From: Rhizobium sp. CCGE531
Lineage (GTDB): Bacteria; Pseudomonadota; Alphaproteobacteria; Rhizobiales; Rhizobiaceae
Assembly (NCBI RefSeq): GCF_003627795.1
Contig: NZ_CP032684.1
Span: 287,001-351,000 of the forward strand
Direction of reading: 5' to 3'
DNA length: 64,000 bases
Under the pieces are notes generated by a model, which saw nothing but the letters and a program-made list of their open reading frames with translations, did no database searches and was not told the DNA's origin. Below, one piece after another: positions 56,258 to 64,000 of the stretch (its first letter is position 1; each line of letters begins with the position of its first letter). A program made the translations under genes and the position numbers.

Positions 56258-57529
56258 ATGAACGCCATCGAATACGATATTGGCTCGACTGCTGCGGAGG
56301 CTGAAGACGTCGCGCGCGGGGGCAATCTCGATAGTCTACGGCCTTTGCCGCGCATTTCCGTGCATGCCTTCTGCGAAAGCGAGCAGCTGCAGCAGGTGAT
56401 GGACCAATGCGCCAATGACCGGCGCATGTCCAGGGTCAGCTTCCGGATCACCAGCGGCAACGCCACGGCGGCGGCAAACATGTTCGCTTCGGCGCCGACC
56501 CCCAATCTGATCATTCTCGAGACACGCGCCAATCCGCGCAATCTGCTGGCTGAACTCGAGCCTCTCGCCGCCGTCTGCGATCCGAGCACCAAGGTCGTCA
56601 TCGTCGGCTACCACAACGACATTGGCCTCTACCGCGAGCTGATCCGCAACGGTATCTCCGAATATATCGTGCAACCCACCGACATGGTCGACCTGATGAC
56701 GGCGATGGCGTCGATCTTCATCGATCCCGACGCCGAACCGCTCGGCCGCAGCATTGCCTTCATCGGCGCCAAGGGTGGGGTGGGCGCATCCACCATCGCG
56801 CATAATTGCGCCTTCGGCATCTCGAGCCTGTTCTCCACCGAAACCATTCTGGCCGATCTCGATCTGCCCTACGGCACGGCAAATATCGACTTCGATCAGG
56901 ATCCGGCACAGGGGATTGCCGAGGCTGTCTACGCGCCGGAGCGTCTGGACGAAGTCTTTCTCGATCGATTGCTGACAAAATGCTCGCAGCACCTGTCGCT
57001 GCTGGCCGCACCCTCCATGCTGGATCGCGCCTATGATTTCGAGGGCCAAGCCTTCCTGCCGGTGCTCGACGTTCTCCAACGCAGCGCGCCGGTGGCGGTC
57101 CTGGACATACCCCATGTCTGGACGGAATGGACGCGCTCGGTGCTTGCCGCCGTCGATGAGGTCGTCATTTGCGCGGCCCCCGATCTCGCCAACCTGCGCA
57201 ATGCCAAAAACCTGATCGACGCTCTGCGCAAGCTGCGGCCCAACGACAAGGGACCGCACCTCATTCTCAATCAGGTGGGCATGCCGAAGCGACCGGAAAT
57301 CAACCCTTCGGAGTTCTGCGCGCCGCTGGAGACGGATCCGATCGCCATCATCCCCTTCGATATCAATTTGTTCGGCAATGCCGCCAACAGCGGCCGGATG
57401 ATTTCGGAGACGGATCCCAAGTCGCCGATCGCCGAGACCTTCTCGCAGATATCGCACATCGTAACCGGCCGTGTCGCTTTGAAGAAGGCGAGAAAGGGCG
57501 GTCTGCTTGGCCTCCTGAAGCGGAAGTAA
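56258..57529 (+). CDS. cpaE: Tad pilus localisation ATPase CpaE/TadZ
   Basis: A 423-residue MinD/ParA-type protein. The N-terminal part (about residues 25-140) is receiver-like and lacks an obvious phosphorylation motif. The deviant Walker A, AFIGAKGGVGASTIAHN, follows at about residue 165. It helps position the pilus machine at a pole. AGGA at 7 nt supports the ATG at 56258; the frame is open to 56162. It is separated from cpaF by 79 bp that can form a long hairpin. Confidence 0.92.
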   Translation: MNAIEYDIGSTAAEAEDVARGGNLDSLRPLPRISVHAFCESEQLQQVMDQCANDRRMSRVSFRITSGNATAAANMFASAPTPNLIILETRANPRNLLAELEPLAAVCDPSTKVVIVGYHNDIGLYRELIRNGISEYIVQPTDMVDLMTAMASIFIDPDAEPLGRSIAFIGAKGGVGASTIAHNCAFGISSLFSTETILADLDLPYGTANIDFDQDPAQGIAEAVYAPERLDEVFLDRLLTKCSQHLSLLAAPSMLDRAYDFEGQAFLPVLDVLQRSAPVAVLDIPHVWTEWTRSVLAAVDEVVICAAPDLANLRNAKNLIDALRKLRPNDKGPHLILNQVGMPKRPEINPSEFCAPLETDPIAIIPFDINLFGNAANSGRMISETDPKSPIAETFSQISHIVTGRVALKKARKGGLLGLLKRK

Positions 57530-57541
57530 TCGTTTGATTTC

Positions 57542-57581
57542 GCATGACTTTCCCGAAGGCGAGCCTTCATGAAAGTCATGC
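57542..57581 (+). other. Long RNA hairpin between cpaE and cpaF
   Basis: GCATGACTTTC (57542-57552) pairs with its exact complement at 57571-57581. Inside, GAAGG pairs with CCTTC around a CGAG loop, with a small internal loop between the two stems, for about 16 base pairs in 40 nt. No T-run follows, so it is not a standard terminator. It may stabilise upstream mRNA, mark a processing site or attenuate cpaF-tadBC expression. Confidence 0.7.
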
Positions 57582-57607
57582 AGCAGCAGTAGAATTGGAT
57601 CGAAAGC

Positions 57608-59089
57608 ATGTTTGGCAAGCGCGGAAATGAAGGTCCTGCAAAAAGCGGCGGCACGACGCCTCCGCCGGCGCCGGCGCGTGCGCCGGCTGCAACCGCGCCC
57701 GCGGCATCGGCCGTGCTGATAGAGCCGTCGCGCGATTCCGCCCAGCAGCGCCAGCAGGTCGCCCCTCCGCCGATGCAGACGCCCAGTCGCCGCCGGCCGG
57801 CCCGCACCGAGGAATATTACGACACGAAGTCGCAGGTCTTTTCCGCGCTCATCGACACGATCGACCTCTCGCAGCTTTCCAAGCTCGGCCCGGAAGCGGC
57901 GCGCGAGGAAATCCGCGATATCGTCAACGACATCATCACGATCAAGAATTTCGCGATGTCGATCTCAGAGCAGGAGGAGCTGCTCGAGGATATCTGCAAC
58001 GACGTGCTCGGCTACGGTCCGCTGGAGCCGCTTTTGGCCCGCGACGACATCGCCGACATCATGGTCAACGGCGCCGGCCAGACCTTCATCGAAGTCGGCG
58101 GCAAGACCGTCGAATCGGAAATCCGTTTCCGCGATAATTCGCAGCTTCTTTCCATCTGCCAGCGCATCGTCAGCCAGGTCGGCCGCCGCGTCGATGAATC
58201 CAGCCCGATCTGCGACGCGCGCCTGCCCGACGGTTCGCGCGTCAACGTCATTGCGCCACCCTTGGCGATCGATGGTCCCGCGCTGACCATTCGTAAATTC
58301 AAGAAGGACAAGCTGACGCTCGATCAGCTCGTCCGCTTCGGCGCCATCACGCCGGAGGGGGCAACGCTGCTGCAGATCATCGGCCGCGTGCGCTGCAACG
58401 TCGTCATCTCCGGCGGCACGGGTTCGGGCAAGACGACGCTCCTGAACTGCCTGACCAACTATATCGACCGCGACGAGCGCGTCATCACCTGCGAAGACAC
58501 CGCCGAACTGCAGCTGCAGCAGCCGCATGTCGTGCGTCTCGAAACCCGCCCGCCGAACATCGAAGGCGAGGGCGAGATCACCATGCGCGATCTGGTCAAG
58601 AACTGCCTGCGCATGCGTCCCGAACGTATCATCGTCGGCGAAGTGCGCGGACCCGAGGTCTTCGACCTGCTGCAGGCGATGAACACGGGCCATGACGGCT
58701 CCATGGGCACGATCCACGCCAATACGCCGCGCGAATGCCTGAGCCGTATCGAATCGATGATCGCCATGGGCGGCTTCAGCCTGCCTGCGAAGACCGTGCG
58801 TGAGATCGTCTCCACCTCCGTCGACGTCATCATCCAGGCCGCCCGTCTGCGCGACGGTTCGCGCCGCATCACGCAGATCACCGAGGTGATCGGCATGGAA
58901 GGCGACGTAATCATCACGCAGGATCTGATGCGCTACGAGATCGAGGGTGAAGACGCGAACGGCCGCATCATCGGCCGGCATCTTTCCACCGGCATCGGCA
59001 AGCCGCATTTCTGGGATCGTGCCCGCTACTACAATGAGGAGCGGCGGCTCGCAGCCGCGCTCGACGAGATGGAACAGAAGGCGCAATAG
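57608..59089 (+). CDS. cpaF: Tad pilus secretion ATPase CpaF/TadA
   Basis: A 493-residue PilT/GspE-type hexameric ATPase. A Pro/Ala-rich N-terminus (to about residue 60) precedes the helical N-domain. The ATPase core has Walker [14 protein letters not shown], the Asp box [22 protein letters not shown], Walker B region [14 protein letters not shown] and the His box [15 protein letters not shown]. It powers pilus polymerisation and retraction. It overlaps no neighbour but leads into tadB after 9 bp. Confidence 0.95.
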   Translation: MFGKRGNEGPAKSGGTTPPPAPARAPAATAPAASAVLIEPSRDSAQQRQQVAPPPMQTPSRRRPARTEEYYDTKSQVFSALIDTIDLSQLSKLGPEAAREEIRDIVNDIITIKNFAMSISEQEELLEDICNDVLGYGPLEPLLARDDIADIMVNGAGQTFIEVGGKTVESEIRFRDNSQLLSICQRIVSQVGRRVDESSPICDARLPDGSRVNVIAPPLAIDGPALTIRKFKKDKLTLDQLVRFGAITPEGATLLQIIGRVRCNVVISGGTGSGKTTLLNCLTNYIDRDERVITCEDTAELQLQQPHVVRLETRPPNIEGEGEITMRDLVKNCLRMRPERIIVGEVRGPEVFDLLQAMNTGHDGSMGTIHANTPRECLSRIESMIAMGGFSLPAKTVREIVSTSVDVIIQAARLRDGSRRITQITEVIGMEGDVIITQDLMRYEIEGEDANGRIIGRHLSTGIGKPHFWDRARYYNEERRLAAALDEMEQKAQ

Positions 59090-59098
59090 GATTTCACG

Positions 59099-60106
59099 AT
59101 GTTCGGTGTCGATCCAATAGTGCTGTTGATTGTCATGCTGACGGCGGTTTCGGCAGCCGCCGTCTGCTATGGCATTCTCTATTCGCGGATCGAGGCACAG
59201 AAGAAGGCCGCAAGCCGCGTCAACCGGGTCAAGCAGGCCGAGACCGACCGTGTGAAGGTCAAAGTGGCGCGCGATCGCGTCCAGGAAATGTCCAAGCGGC
59301 GCAAATCCGTGCAGGACTCGCTCAAGGATCTGGAGCGTCGCCAGTCCGAAAACACCAAGAAAAAGCAGTCGCTGAAGGCGCGTCTGGCGCAGGCCGGTTT
59401 GTCGTTGACACCGTCGCGCTTCTACGTTTTCAGCGTGCTGTTCGGCCTGTTCGCGGTGCTGATCTTTTTCATTGTCGGTGCTCCGCCCCTGGTCATCCTG
59501 GGACTGTTCTTTGCCGTCGCTTTCGGTCTGCCGCGCTGGATTCTAGGCTTCCTCGTCAAGCGTCGGCAAAATAAATTTCTCGAGGAATTTCCGAACGCGC
59601 TCGATCTCATCACCCGTTCCCTTCGCTCGGGCCTGCCGCTCAACGATGCGGTGCGGCTGGTGGCTGCCGAGGCGCGCGATCCGGTCAAGTCGGAATTCCG
59701 GCGGGTGGTCGAAGCGCAGCAGGTCGGTCTCAGCATGTCGGAAGCCTGCGCGCGCATGACAAACCAGATGCCGCTGCAGGAAGTGAATTTCTTCTCGATC
59801 GTCATCACCATTCAGGCCCAGGCCGGCGGCAACCTGTCGGAAGCTCTGGGCAATCTCGCAAAGGTGCTGCGCGACCGCAAGAAAATGAAGGCGAAGGTCC
59901 AGGCGCTGTCGATGGAAGCAAAAGCATCCGCCGTCATCATCGGCGCTCTGCCGTTCATCGTGATGCTGCTCGTCTACATGACATCCCCGCAATACATGAT
60001 GGTCCTGTTCACCGATCCGCGCGGCCATCTGATCATGGTCGGAGCCGGTATCTGGATGTCGTTCGGAATCTTCATCATGCGCAACATGGTCAATTTCGAG
60101 ATCTGA
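59099..60106 (+). CDS. tadB: Tad pilus inner-membrane protein TadB
   Basis: A 335-residue GspF-type protein with an N-terminal membrane helix, a long positively charged region (about residues 30-95), and central and C-terminal helices. The GspF-like segment EFPNALDLITRSLRSGLPLNDAVRLVA is followed by EVNFFSIVITIQAQAGGNLSEALGNLAKVLRDR. It pairs with TadC on the cytoplasmic membrane platform above CpaF. The order and spacing are typical. Confidence 0.94.
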   Translation: MFGVDPIVLLIVMLTAVSAAAVCYGILYSRIEAQKKAASRVNRVKQAETDRVKVKVARDRVQEMSKRRKSVQDSLKDLERRQSENTKKKQSLKARLAQAGLSLTPSRFYVFSVLFGLFAVLIFFIVGAPPLVILGLFFAVAFGLPRWILGFLVKRRQNKFLEEFPNALDLITRSLRSGLPLNDAVRLVAAEARDPVKSEFRRVVEAQQVGLSMSEACARMTNQMPLQEVNFFSIVITIQAQAGGNLSEALGNLAKVLRDRKKMKAKVQALSMEAKASAVIIGALPFIVMLLVYMTSPQYMMVLFTDPRGHLIMVGAGIWMSFGIFIMRNMVNFEI

Positions 60107-60127
60107 GCGGAAGGAGCCGCGTAGCCC

Positions 60128-61105
60128 ATGTCCGATCTGGCCGCCAAACTGACCGATCCCGGCACTCTTCTCGCCGTTGTCGTTGCCATTGCCGTCTTTG
60201 CCACTTTCTATACGATCGCCATGCCGCTACTGGAGCGCGGCGATCTCAACAAGCGCATGAAGGCCGTGTCGACGGAGCGCGAGCAGATCCGCGCACGCGA
60301 GCGGGCCCGGCTGAGCGCAGATGGCGGCAAGGCATCGCTGCGCAGCCACAACAATCGAAACGCCAGACAGATCGTCGAGCGCTTCAATCTGCGAAACGCG
60401 CTGGTTGATGCCAATACCATGAATCGCCTGCGCGCCGCCGGCCTGCGGTCCGAAAACGCGTTGAACATGTTTCTGGTAGCGCGATTCTTCCTGCCGTTCC
60501 TGTTCCTGGCGGCTGCGATCGTGCTGGTTTTCGTTCTCGGCTGGTTTGCCGCAAAGCCCCTTCCGATCCGCCTGCTCGGCGTCATCGGCACCGCCTATCT
60601 CGGTTTCTATGCACCGAACATCTATGTTTCCAACCGGATGGCCAAGCGTCAGAAGTCGATCAAGCGCGCATGGCCGGATGCTCTCGACCTGATGCTGATC
60701 TGCGTGGAATCGGGCATCTCGATCGAAGCCGGCATGCACCGCGTGTCCGAGGAAATGGCAGAGCAATCCCCGCCGCTTGCCGAGGAAATGGTGCTGACCA
60801 CGGCCGAACTTTCCTTCCTGCAGGATCGCCGCACGGCCTTCGACAATCTCGCCGCCCGCACGCAGATCGACCTCGTCAAATCGGTGACGCAGGCGCTCAT
60901 CCAGGCCGAACGCTACGGCACGCCGCTCTCGCAGGCGCTGCGCGTCATGGCGCAGGAAGGCCGCGACGAGCGCATGAACGAGGCGGAGAAGAAGGCAGCC
61001 GCCCTGCCGCCGAAGCTGACCGTGCCGATGATCATCTTCTTCCTGCCGGTCTTGATGGCTGTCATCCTCGGCCCGGCGATCATCCAGGCCATGGACAAGT
61101 TCTGA
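60128..61105 (+). CDS. tadC: Tad pilus inner-membrane protein TadC
   Basis: A 325-residue GspF-type partner of TadB. The N-terminal helix is about residues 12-34, the charged linker follows, two helices lie at about 115-160, and the GspF-like WPDALDLMLICVESGISIEAGMHRV is followed by a C-terminal helix (TVPMIIFFLPVLMAVILGPAIIQ). It is last of the contiguous plus-strand Tad genes. The gap of 140 bp after it separates it from the LysE-type exporter. Confidence 0.94.
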   Translation: MSDLAAKLTDPGTLLAVVVAIAVFATFYTIAMPLLERGDLNKRMKAVSTEREQIRARERARLSADGGKASLRSHNNRNARQIVERFNLRNALVDANTMNRLRAAGLRSENALNMFLVARFFLPFLFLAAAIVLVFVLGWFAAKPLPIRLLGVIGTAYLGFYAPNIYVSNRMAKRQKSIKRAWPDALDLMLICVESGISIEAGMHRVSEEMAEQSPPLAEEMVLTTAELSFLQDRRTAFDNLAARTQIDLVKSVTQALIQAERYGTPLSQALRVMAQEGRDERMNEAEKKAAALPPKLTVPMIIFFLPVLMAVILGPAIIQAMDKF

Positions 61106-61246
61106 TCTGGCGGCTTGTCTATCGCGTGTGGACATGATTAATCTTCGATCCGACGTTGTGGACAGCCGGAATCGGAAATCCTCGGCACGCCCTGGAGGCT
61201 GCCGTCCATCGGCGAATAGATGTCCAGTCATATCGGGAGGTGTCGC

Positions 61247-61891
61247 ATGTCGTCCATGGCAGTGTTTCTGAGCGTTATTGCCGCAGTCCTAATCGGCGCC
61301 GTCAGTCCCGGCCCGAGTTTCGTGCTTGTCTCTCGTATCGCCGTTTCCCGCTCGCGACAGGCGGGCCTCGCCGCGGCTTTCGGCATGGGGACGGGCAGCG
61401 TCATTTTCGCAACCTTGGCCCTGTTCGGCTTGAACGCCCTGCTGATGAAGGTCGAATGGCTGTATCTGGCGCTGAAAGTCGCCGGCGGTCTCTATCTGAT
61501 CTATGTCGGCATCCGCATCTGGCGCGGCGCGGCGGACGATCTTCCGATTGATTCACCTGCGACACCGAAGGCAGCGGGCGCGGCACGCAATTTCCTCTTT
61601 GCGCTCGGGACCCAGCTCAGTAATCCGAAGACCGCCATCTTCTATGGCAGTATCTTTGCAGCCCTTCTGCCGGCGGTTCCTGCGCCCTGGCTGCTGGCGG
61701 CCGTTCCTCCGGCGGTCTTTCTGGTCGAGGCCGGATGGTACACGGTGGTGACGATCGCCTTCTCGTCGAACCGTCCGCGCGCAATCTATCTCGGTGCCAA
61801 GCTCTGGATCGATCGCGTGGCCGGCGTCGTGATCGGAGCGCTCGGAGCGCGGCTGGTGGCCGAAGGCCTGCCGCGTCATCTCTGGCGTTAA
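61247..61891 (+). CDS. LysE/RhtB-family amino-acid exporter
   Basis: A 214-residue membrane protein with six predicted segments. The LysE-family start VSPGPSFVLVSRIAVSRSRQAGLAAAFGMGTGS and the second-half QLSNPKTAIFYGSIFAALLP are diagnostic. GGGAGG supports the start at 61247. The exported amino acid or homoserine-lactone-like substrate is unknown. It sits inside the Tad locus between tadC and tadD without an obvious role in pili. Confidence 0.9.
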   Translation: MSSMAVFLSVIAAVLIGAVSPGPSFVLVSRIAVSRSRQAGLAAAFGMGTGSVIFATLALFGLNALLMKVEWLYLALKVAGGLYLIYVGIRIWRGAADDLPIDSPATPKAAGAARNFLFALGTQLSNPKTAIFYGSIFAALLPAVPAPWLLAAVPPAVFLVEAGWYTVVTIAFSSNRPRAIYLGAKLWIDRVAGVVIGALGARLVAEGLPRHLWR

Positions 61892-61925
61892 GGATCGAGG
61901 CGGCCGAGTGCTTCTTTGGCCGTGT

Positions 61926-62753
61926 TTATTCGACCGCTTTCCTGGCATCGCCGCCTGATGCAAGCTTCTGCCAGGAATTGCGCTGTGCCAGCATGCCCCT
62001 GAGGTAGGCGACGTTGGCATTCGCCTGCTGCGGCGTCAGCTCCTGGCGGGCAATCTGTTCCGCGTCGGCAAAACGACCCTGCAGGCCGACGACCAGCGCC
62101 AGGTTCTGCCGCACGCGGCTGTCGGCGCCCGGCTGCGAGACGGCCGAGCGAAGGTAGTTTTCGGCATTCTTGAGGTCGCCGGTCAGCACATAGGACATGC
62201 CGAGATTGGAAAGAATTGTCGGCTCGTTAGGGACCAGCACCAGTGCATCGCGATATTTGGCGCGCGCATCGGCGGAGCGCCCGAGTTGGTCGAGGATGGC
62301 ACCTTGTGCGGAAACCAGACGCCAGTCCGGCCGGTCCGGCAGTTGTGCGCGGTCGATGGTCGACAGCGCTTCGGCGAGCTGGCCCGCAGCCGCCTGTGCC
62401 TTGCCGTAGGCGGCAAGCACGCCGCGATCGGTCGGATTGGCGATTGCCACCTGCTGCATGACGGCGAGCGCCTGGTCGTTGCGGCCACTCACGCGCAAGG
62501 CATTGGCATAATTGACCCCGGCATCGCGATCTCTAGGATTGGCATCATAGGCCTTGCCGAATGTTGCCGTCGCCTGTGCGAGTTCGGTGCCGTTCATCGT
62601 GTCGAGAGAATTCGACGTCTTCGGGATCGAACCGGTCGTCATCCGGTCTTTTCCGGTCGTCGTGCAGCTTGCGAGCGCTAGCGCCAGAAGTGCTGCGGAA
62701 GCGCCCCGGAAAAGAAAGATTCTGAGTGACGACGCGGTTGAAACGGCGGGCAT
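61926..62753 (-). CDS. tadD: Tad pilus TPR lipoprotein TadD
   Basis: 275 residues. The lipobox LALASC is near residue 29, so the mature lipoprotein is anchored in the outer membrane. Tetratricopeptide-like repeats follow from about residue 60 (FGKAYDANPRDRDAGVNYANALRVSGR) to about 235. TadD is the pilotin-like TPR partner of the Tad secretin. It is convergent with the LysE-type gene and oriented against the main Tad genes, so it has its own promoter. Confidence 0.9.
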   Translation of the reverse strand: MPAVSTASSLRIFLFRGASAALLALALASCTTTGKDRMTTGSIPKTSNSLDTMNGTELAQATATFGKAYDANPRDRDAGVNYANALRVSGRNDQALAVMQQVAIANPTDRGVLAAYGKAQAAAGQLAEALSTIDRAQLPDRPDWRLVSAQGAILDQLGRSADARAKYRDALVLVPNEPTILSNLGMSYVLTGDLKNAENYLRSAVSQPGADSRVRQNLALVVGLQGRFADAEQIARQELTPQQANANVAYLRGMLAQRNSWQKLASGGDARKAVE

Positions 62754-62902
62754 TTCGCTTATCCCTGAATTCCATAAGTCTTGCGCGAGGCCTAGAATCG
62801 GAACAGGGAAAGGTTCGACGCAATGTTCGCTCCAGCAATAATCTGTTAACCCTAACAGACGGTTAACTCTCGATTCTCTGAACTCATCATCAAAGGATAG
62901 TC

Positions 62903-64000
62903 ATGGCCCCCTACCAGTACATCGAGCGTGCGACGCCCTTCAATTCGAAGGGTGGTGCGACGCTGCCGATCTTTGCTGTCACTCCGGCACATATCGAGAC
63001 CGGCACCATCGATCCCATCGCGCTCGATTGGGCCAGCAAGGCCGGTTACAAGGCGGAAAGCGGCTCGCTGCTGCTGATCCCGACGGCCGATGGACATCTG
63101 GGCGGGGCTTTGTTCGGGCTCGGCTCCAATCCCTCCGAACAGCCCTTCCTGACGGGAAGGCTCGCGCGCAGCCTGCCGGCGGGCGATTGGCATGTGGAAA
63201 CGGCGCCGCTGACGGCGAACCGGCTTTCGCTCGGCTTCGGCCTCGGCAGCTATCGCTTCGAGCGCTACAAATCCGAAAAGGCGCCGGCGCCGACGCTGAT
63301 GATCCCGCGCGATGCCGATGCCGCCGACATCAAGCGCCAGCTTGCCGGCGTCTTTCTCGCCCGCGATCTCATCAACACGCCCACCAACGATATGGGGCCG
63401 GAGCAGCTCGAAGCCGCCTTCCGGGCGCTTGCCGAACACTACAAGGCGGAGATGTCGGTCATCATCGGCGATGATCTCCTGAAGGAGAATTTCCCGCTCG
63501 TGCACACCGTCGGCCGCGCCAGCGCCGATGCGCCGCGCCTGCTGGAACTGCGCTGGGGCAAGAAGGGCCATCGCCGCATCACGCTGGTCGGCAAGGGCGT
63601 CTGCTTCGACACCGGCGGCCTCGACATCAAGCCGGCATCCTCGATGCTGCTGATGAAGAAGGACATGGGCGGTGCCGCGAACGTCATGGGCCTGGCGCTG
63701 ATGATCATGGACGCGAAGCTCAAGGTCGACCTGCGCGTCATCATTCCCGTCGTCGAGAACTCGATTTCGTCCAACGCCTTCCGCCCCGGTGATATCTACA
63801 CGAGCCGCAAGGGGCTGACGGTGCAGATCGACAATACGGATGCCGAGGGACGGCTGATCCTTGCCGATGCGCTTGCCTATGCCGATGAGGACGCGCCGGA
63901 CCTGATGATCGACATGGCGACGCTGACGGGCGCTGCCCGCGTCGCGCTCGGCCCCGACCTGCCGCCCTTCTTCACCGACGACGACGATCTTGCCCGCGAT
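62903..64000 (+). CDS. Leucyl aminopeptidase family M17 (partial, 3' end beyond window)
   Basis: The first 366 codons of an M17 metallopeptidase, with the small N-terminal domain (to about residue 150) and most of the catalytic domain. The metal-binding region is LVGKGVCFDTGGLDIKP, the Lys follows in MLLMKKDMGGAA, and the family signature NTDAEGRL is present. AAAGGA lies upstream of the ATG at 62903. The C-terminus lies beyond base 64000. It hydrolyses N-terminal residues of peptides in the cytoplasm; the exact paralogue (PepA or PepB-like) is not certain. Confidence 0.92.
   Translation, partial: MAPYQYIERATPFNSKGGATLPIFAVTPAHIETGTIDPIALDWASKAGYKAESGSLLLIPTADGHLGGALFGLGSNPSEQPFLTGRLARSLPAGDWHVETAPLTANRLSLGFGLGSYRFERYKSEKAPAPTLMIPRDADAADIKRQLAGVFLARDLINTPTNDMGPEQLEAAFRALAEHYKAEMSVIIGDDLLKENFPLVHTVGRASADAPRLLELRWGKKGHRRITLVGKGVCFDTGGLDIKPASSMLLMKKDMGGAANVMGLALMIMDAKLKVDLRVIIPVVENSISSNAFRPGDIYTSRKGLTVQIDNTDAEGRLILADALAYADEDAPDLMIDMATLTGAARVALGPDLPPFFTDDDDLARD

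Overview
The window looks like chromosome of a Rhizobium-group alphaproteobacterium. The evidence is the high GC content, gene order and proteins typical of Rhizobiaceae, two copies of a RIME-like rhizobial intergenic repeat (about 688-790 and 19878-19980), a complete Tad/Cpa pilus locus with TTAACCAT (CtrA-type) boxes, and an intact yejABEF peptide importer. It is cut at both ends: mepA runs off the left edge and an M17 aminopeptidase runs off the right edge.

1-14.8 kb: mepA; a divergent isochorismatase-fold hydrolase/TetR pair with two copies of an operator-like palindrome; the yejABEF importer, whose reading frames are interrupted by a complete PIN-toxin/antitoxin pair between yejE and yejF; ghrA, pncB, a DUF1444-like gene and a large MscS-type channel.

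14.8-18.35 kb: a nested mobile element. An IS630-family element has ends at 14810 and 18354 with TA flanks. A two-gene IS91-like element (tyrosine recombinase plus HUH transposase, 15887-18325) has inserted close to its end. The outer insertion sits on the stop codon of a LacI-type regulator and leaves it intact.

18.35-36.4 kb: an accessory block dense in one-component regulators (LacI, LysR x2, Rrf2, MarR, HxlR, XRE/MmyB, TetR). Each lies beside a small oxidoreductase, hydrolase, exporter or monooxygenase. Several intergenic gaps hold clear palindromes or repeats that are probably the operators. The block ends with an Arr-type rifamycin ADP-ribosyltransferase next to a tRNA-Ser(GGA) gene.

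36.8-49.8 kb: nucleoside uptake and salvage. The plus strand carries a BMP-type binding protein, a strong terminator/attenuator, the ABC ATPase, two permeases, cdd, purine nucleoside phosphorylase, deoC and deoA. The minus strand carries deoB, add and upp, with a higBA toxin-antitoxin module between add and upp. Together these genes import nucleosides, deaminate or phosphorolyse them, and turn the pentose phosphate into glyceraldehyde-3-phosphate and acetaldehyde, while free uracil is salvaged to UMP.

49.9-62.8 kb: the Tad/Flp pilus locus. Two TadE-like pseudopilins and a stand-alone CpaC-N-terminal-like protein lie on the minus strand. The pilin pilA, then cpaA-B-C-D-E-F, tadB and tadC, lie on the plus strand. 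A LysE exporter and a minus-strand TadD lipoprotein follow. A long hairpin separates cpaE from cpaF and a 14-bp inverted repeat precedes cpaB.

I found no wholly new multigene system that I can defend. The strongest leads are the toxin-antitoxin pair embedded in the yej operon, the nested transposon, the LacI regulator with three operators facing one unknown 97-residue gene, and the RNA hairpins in the Tad and nucleoside operons.
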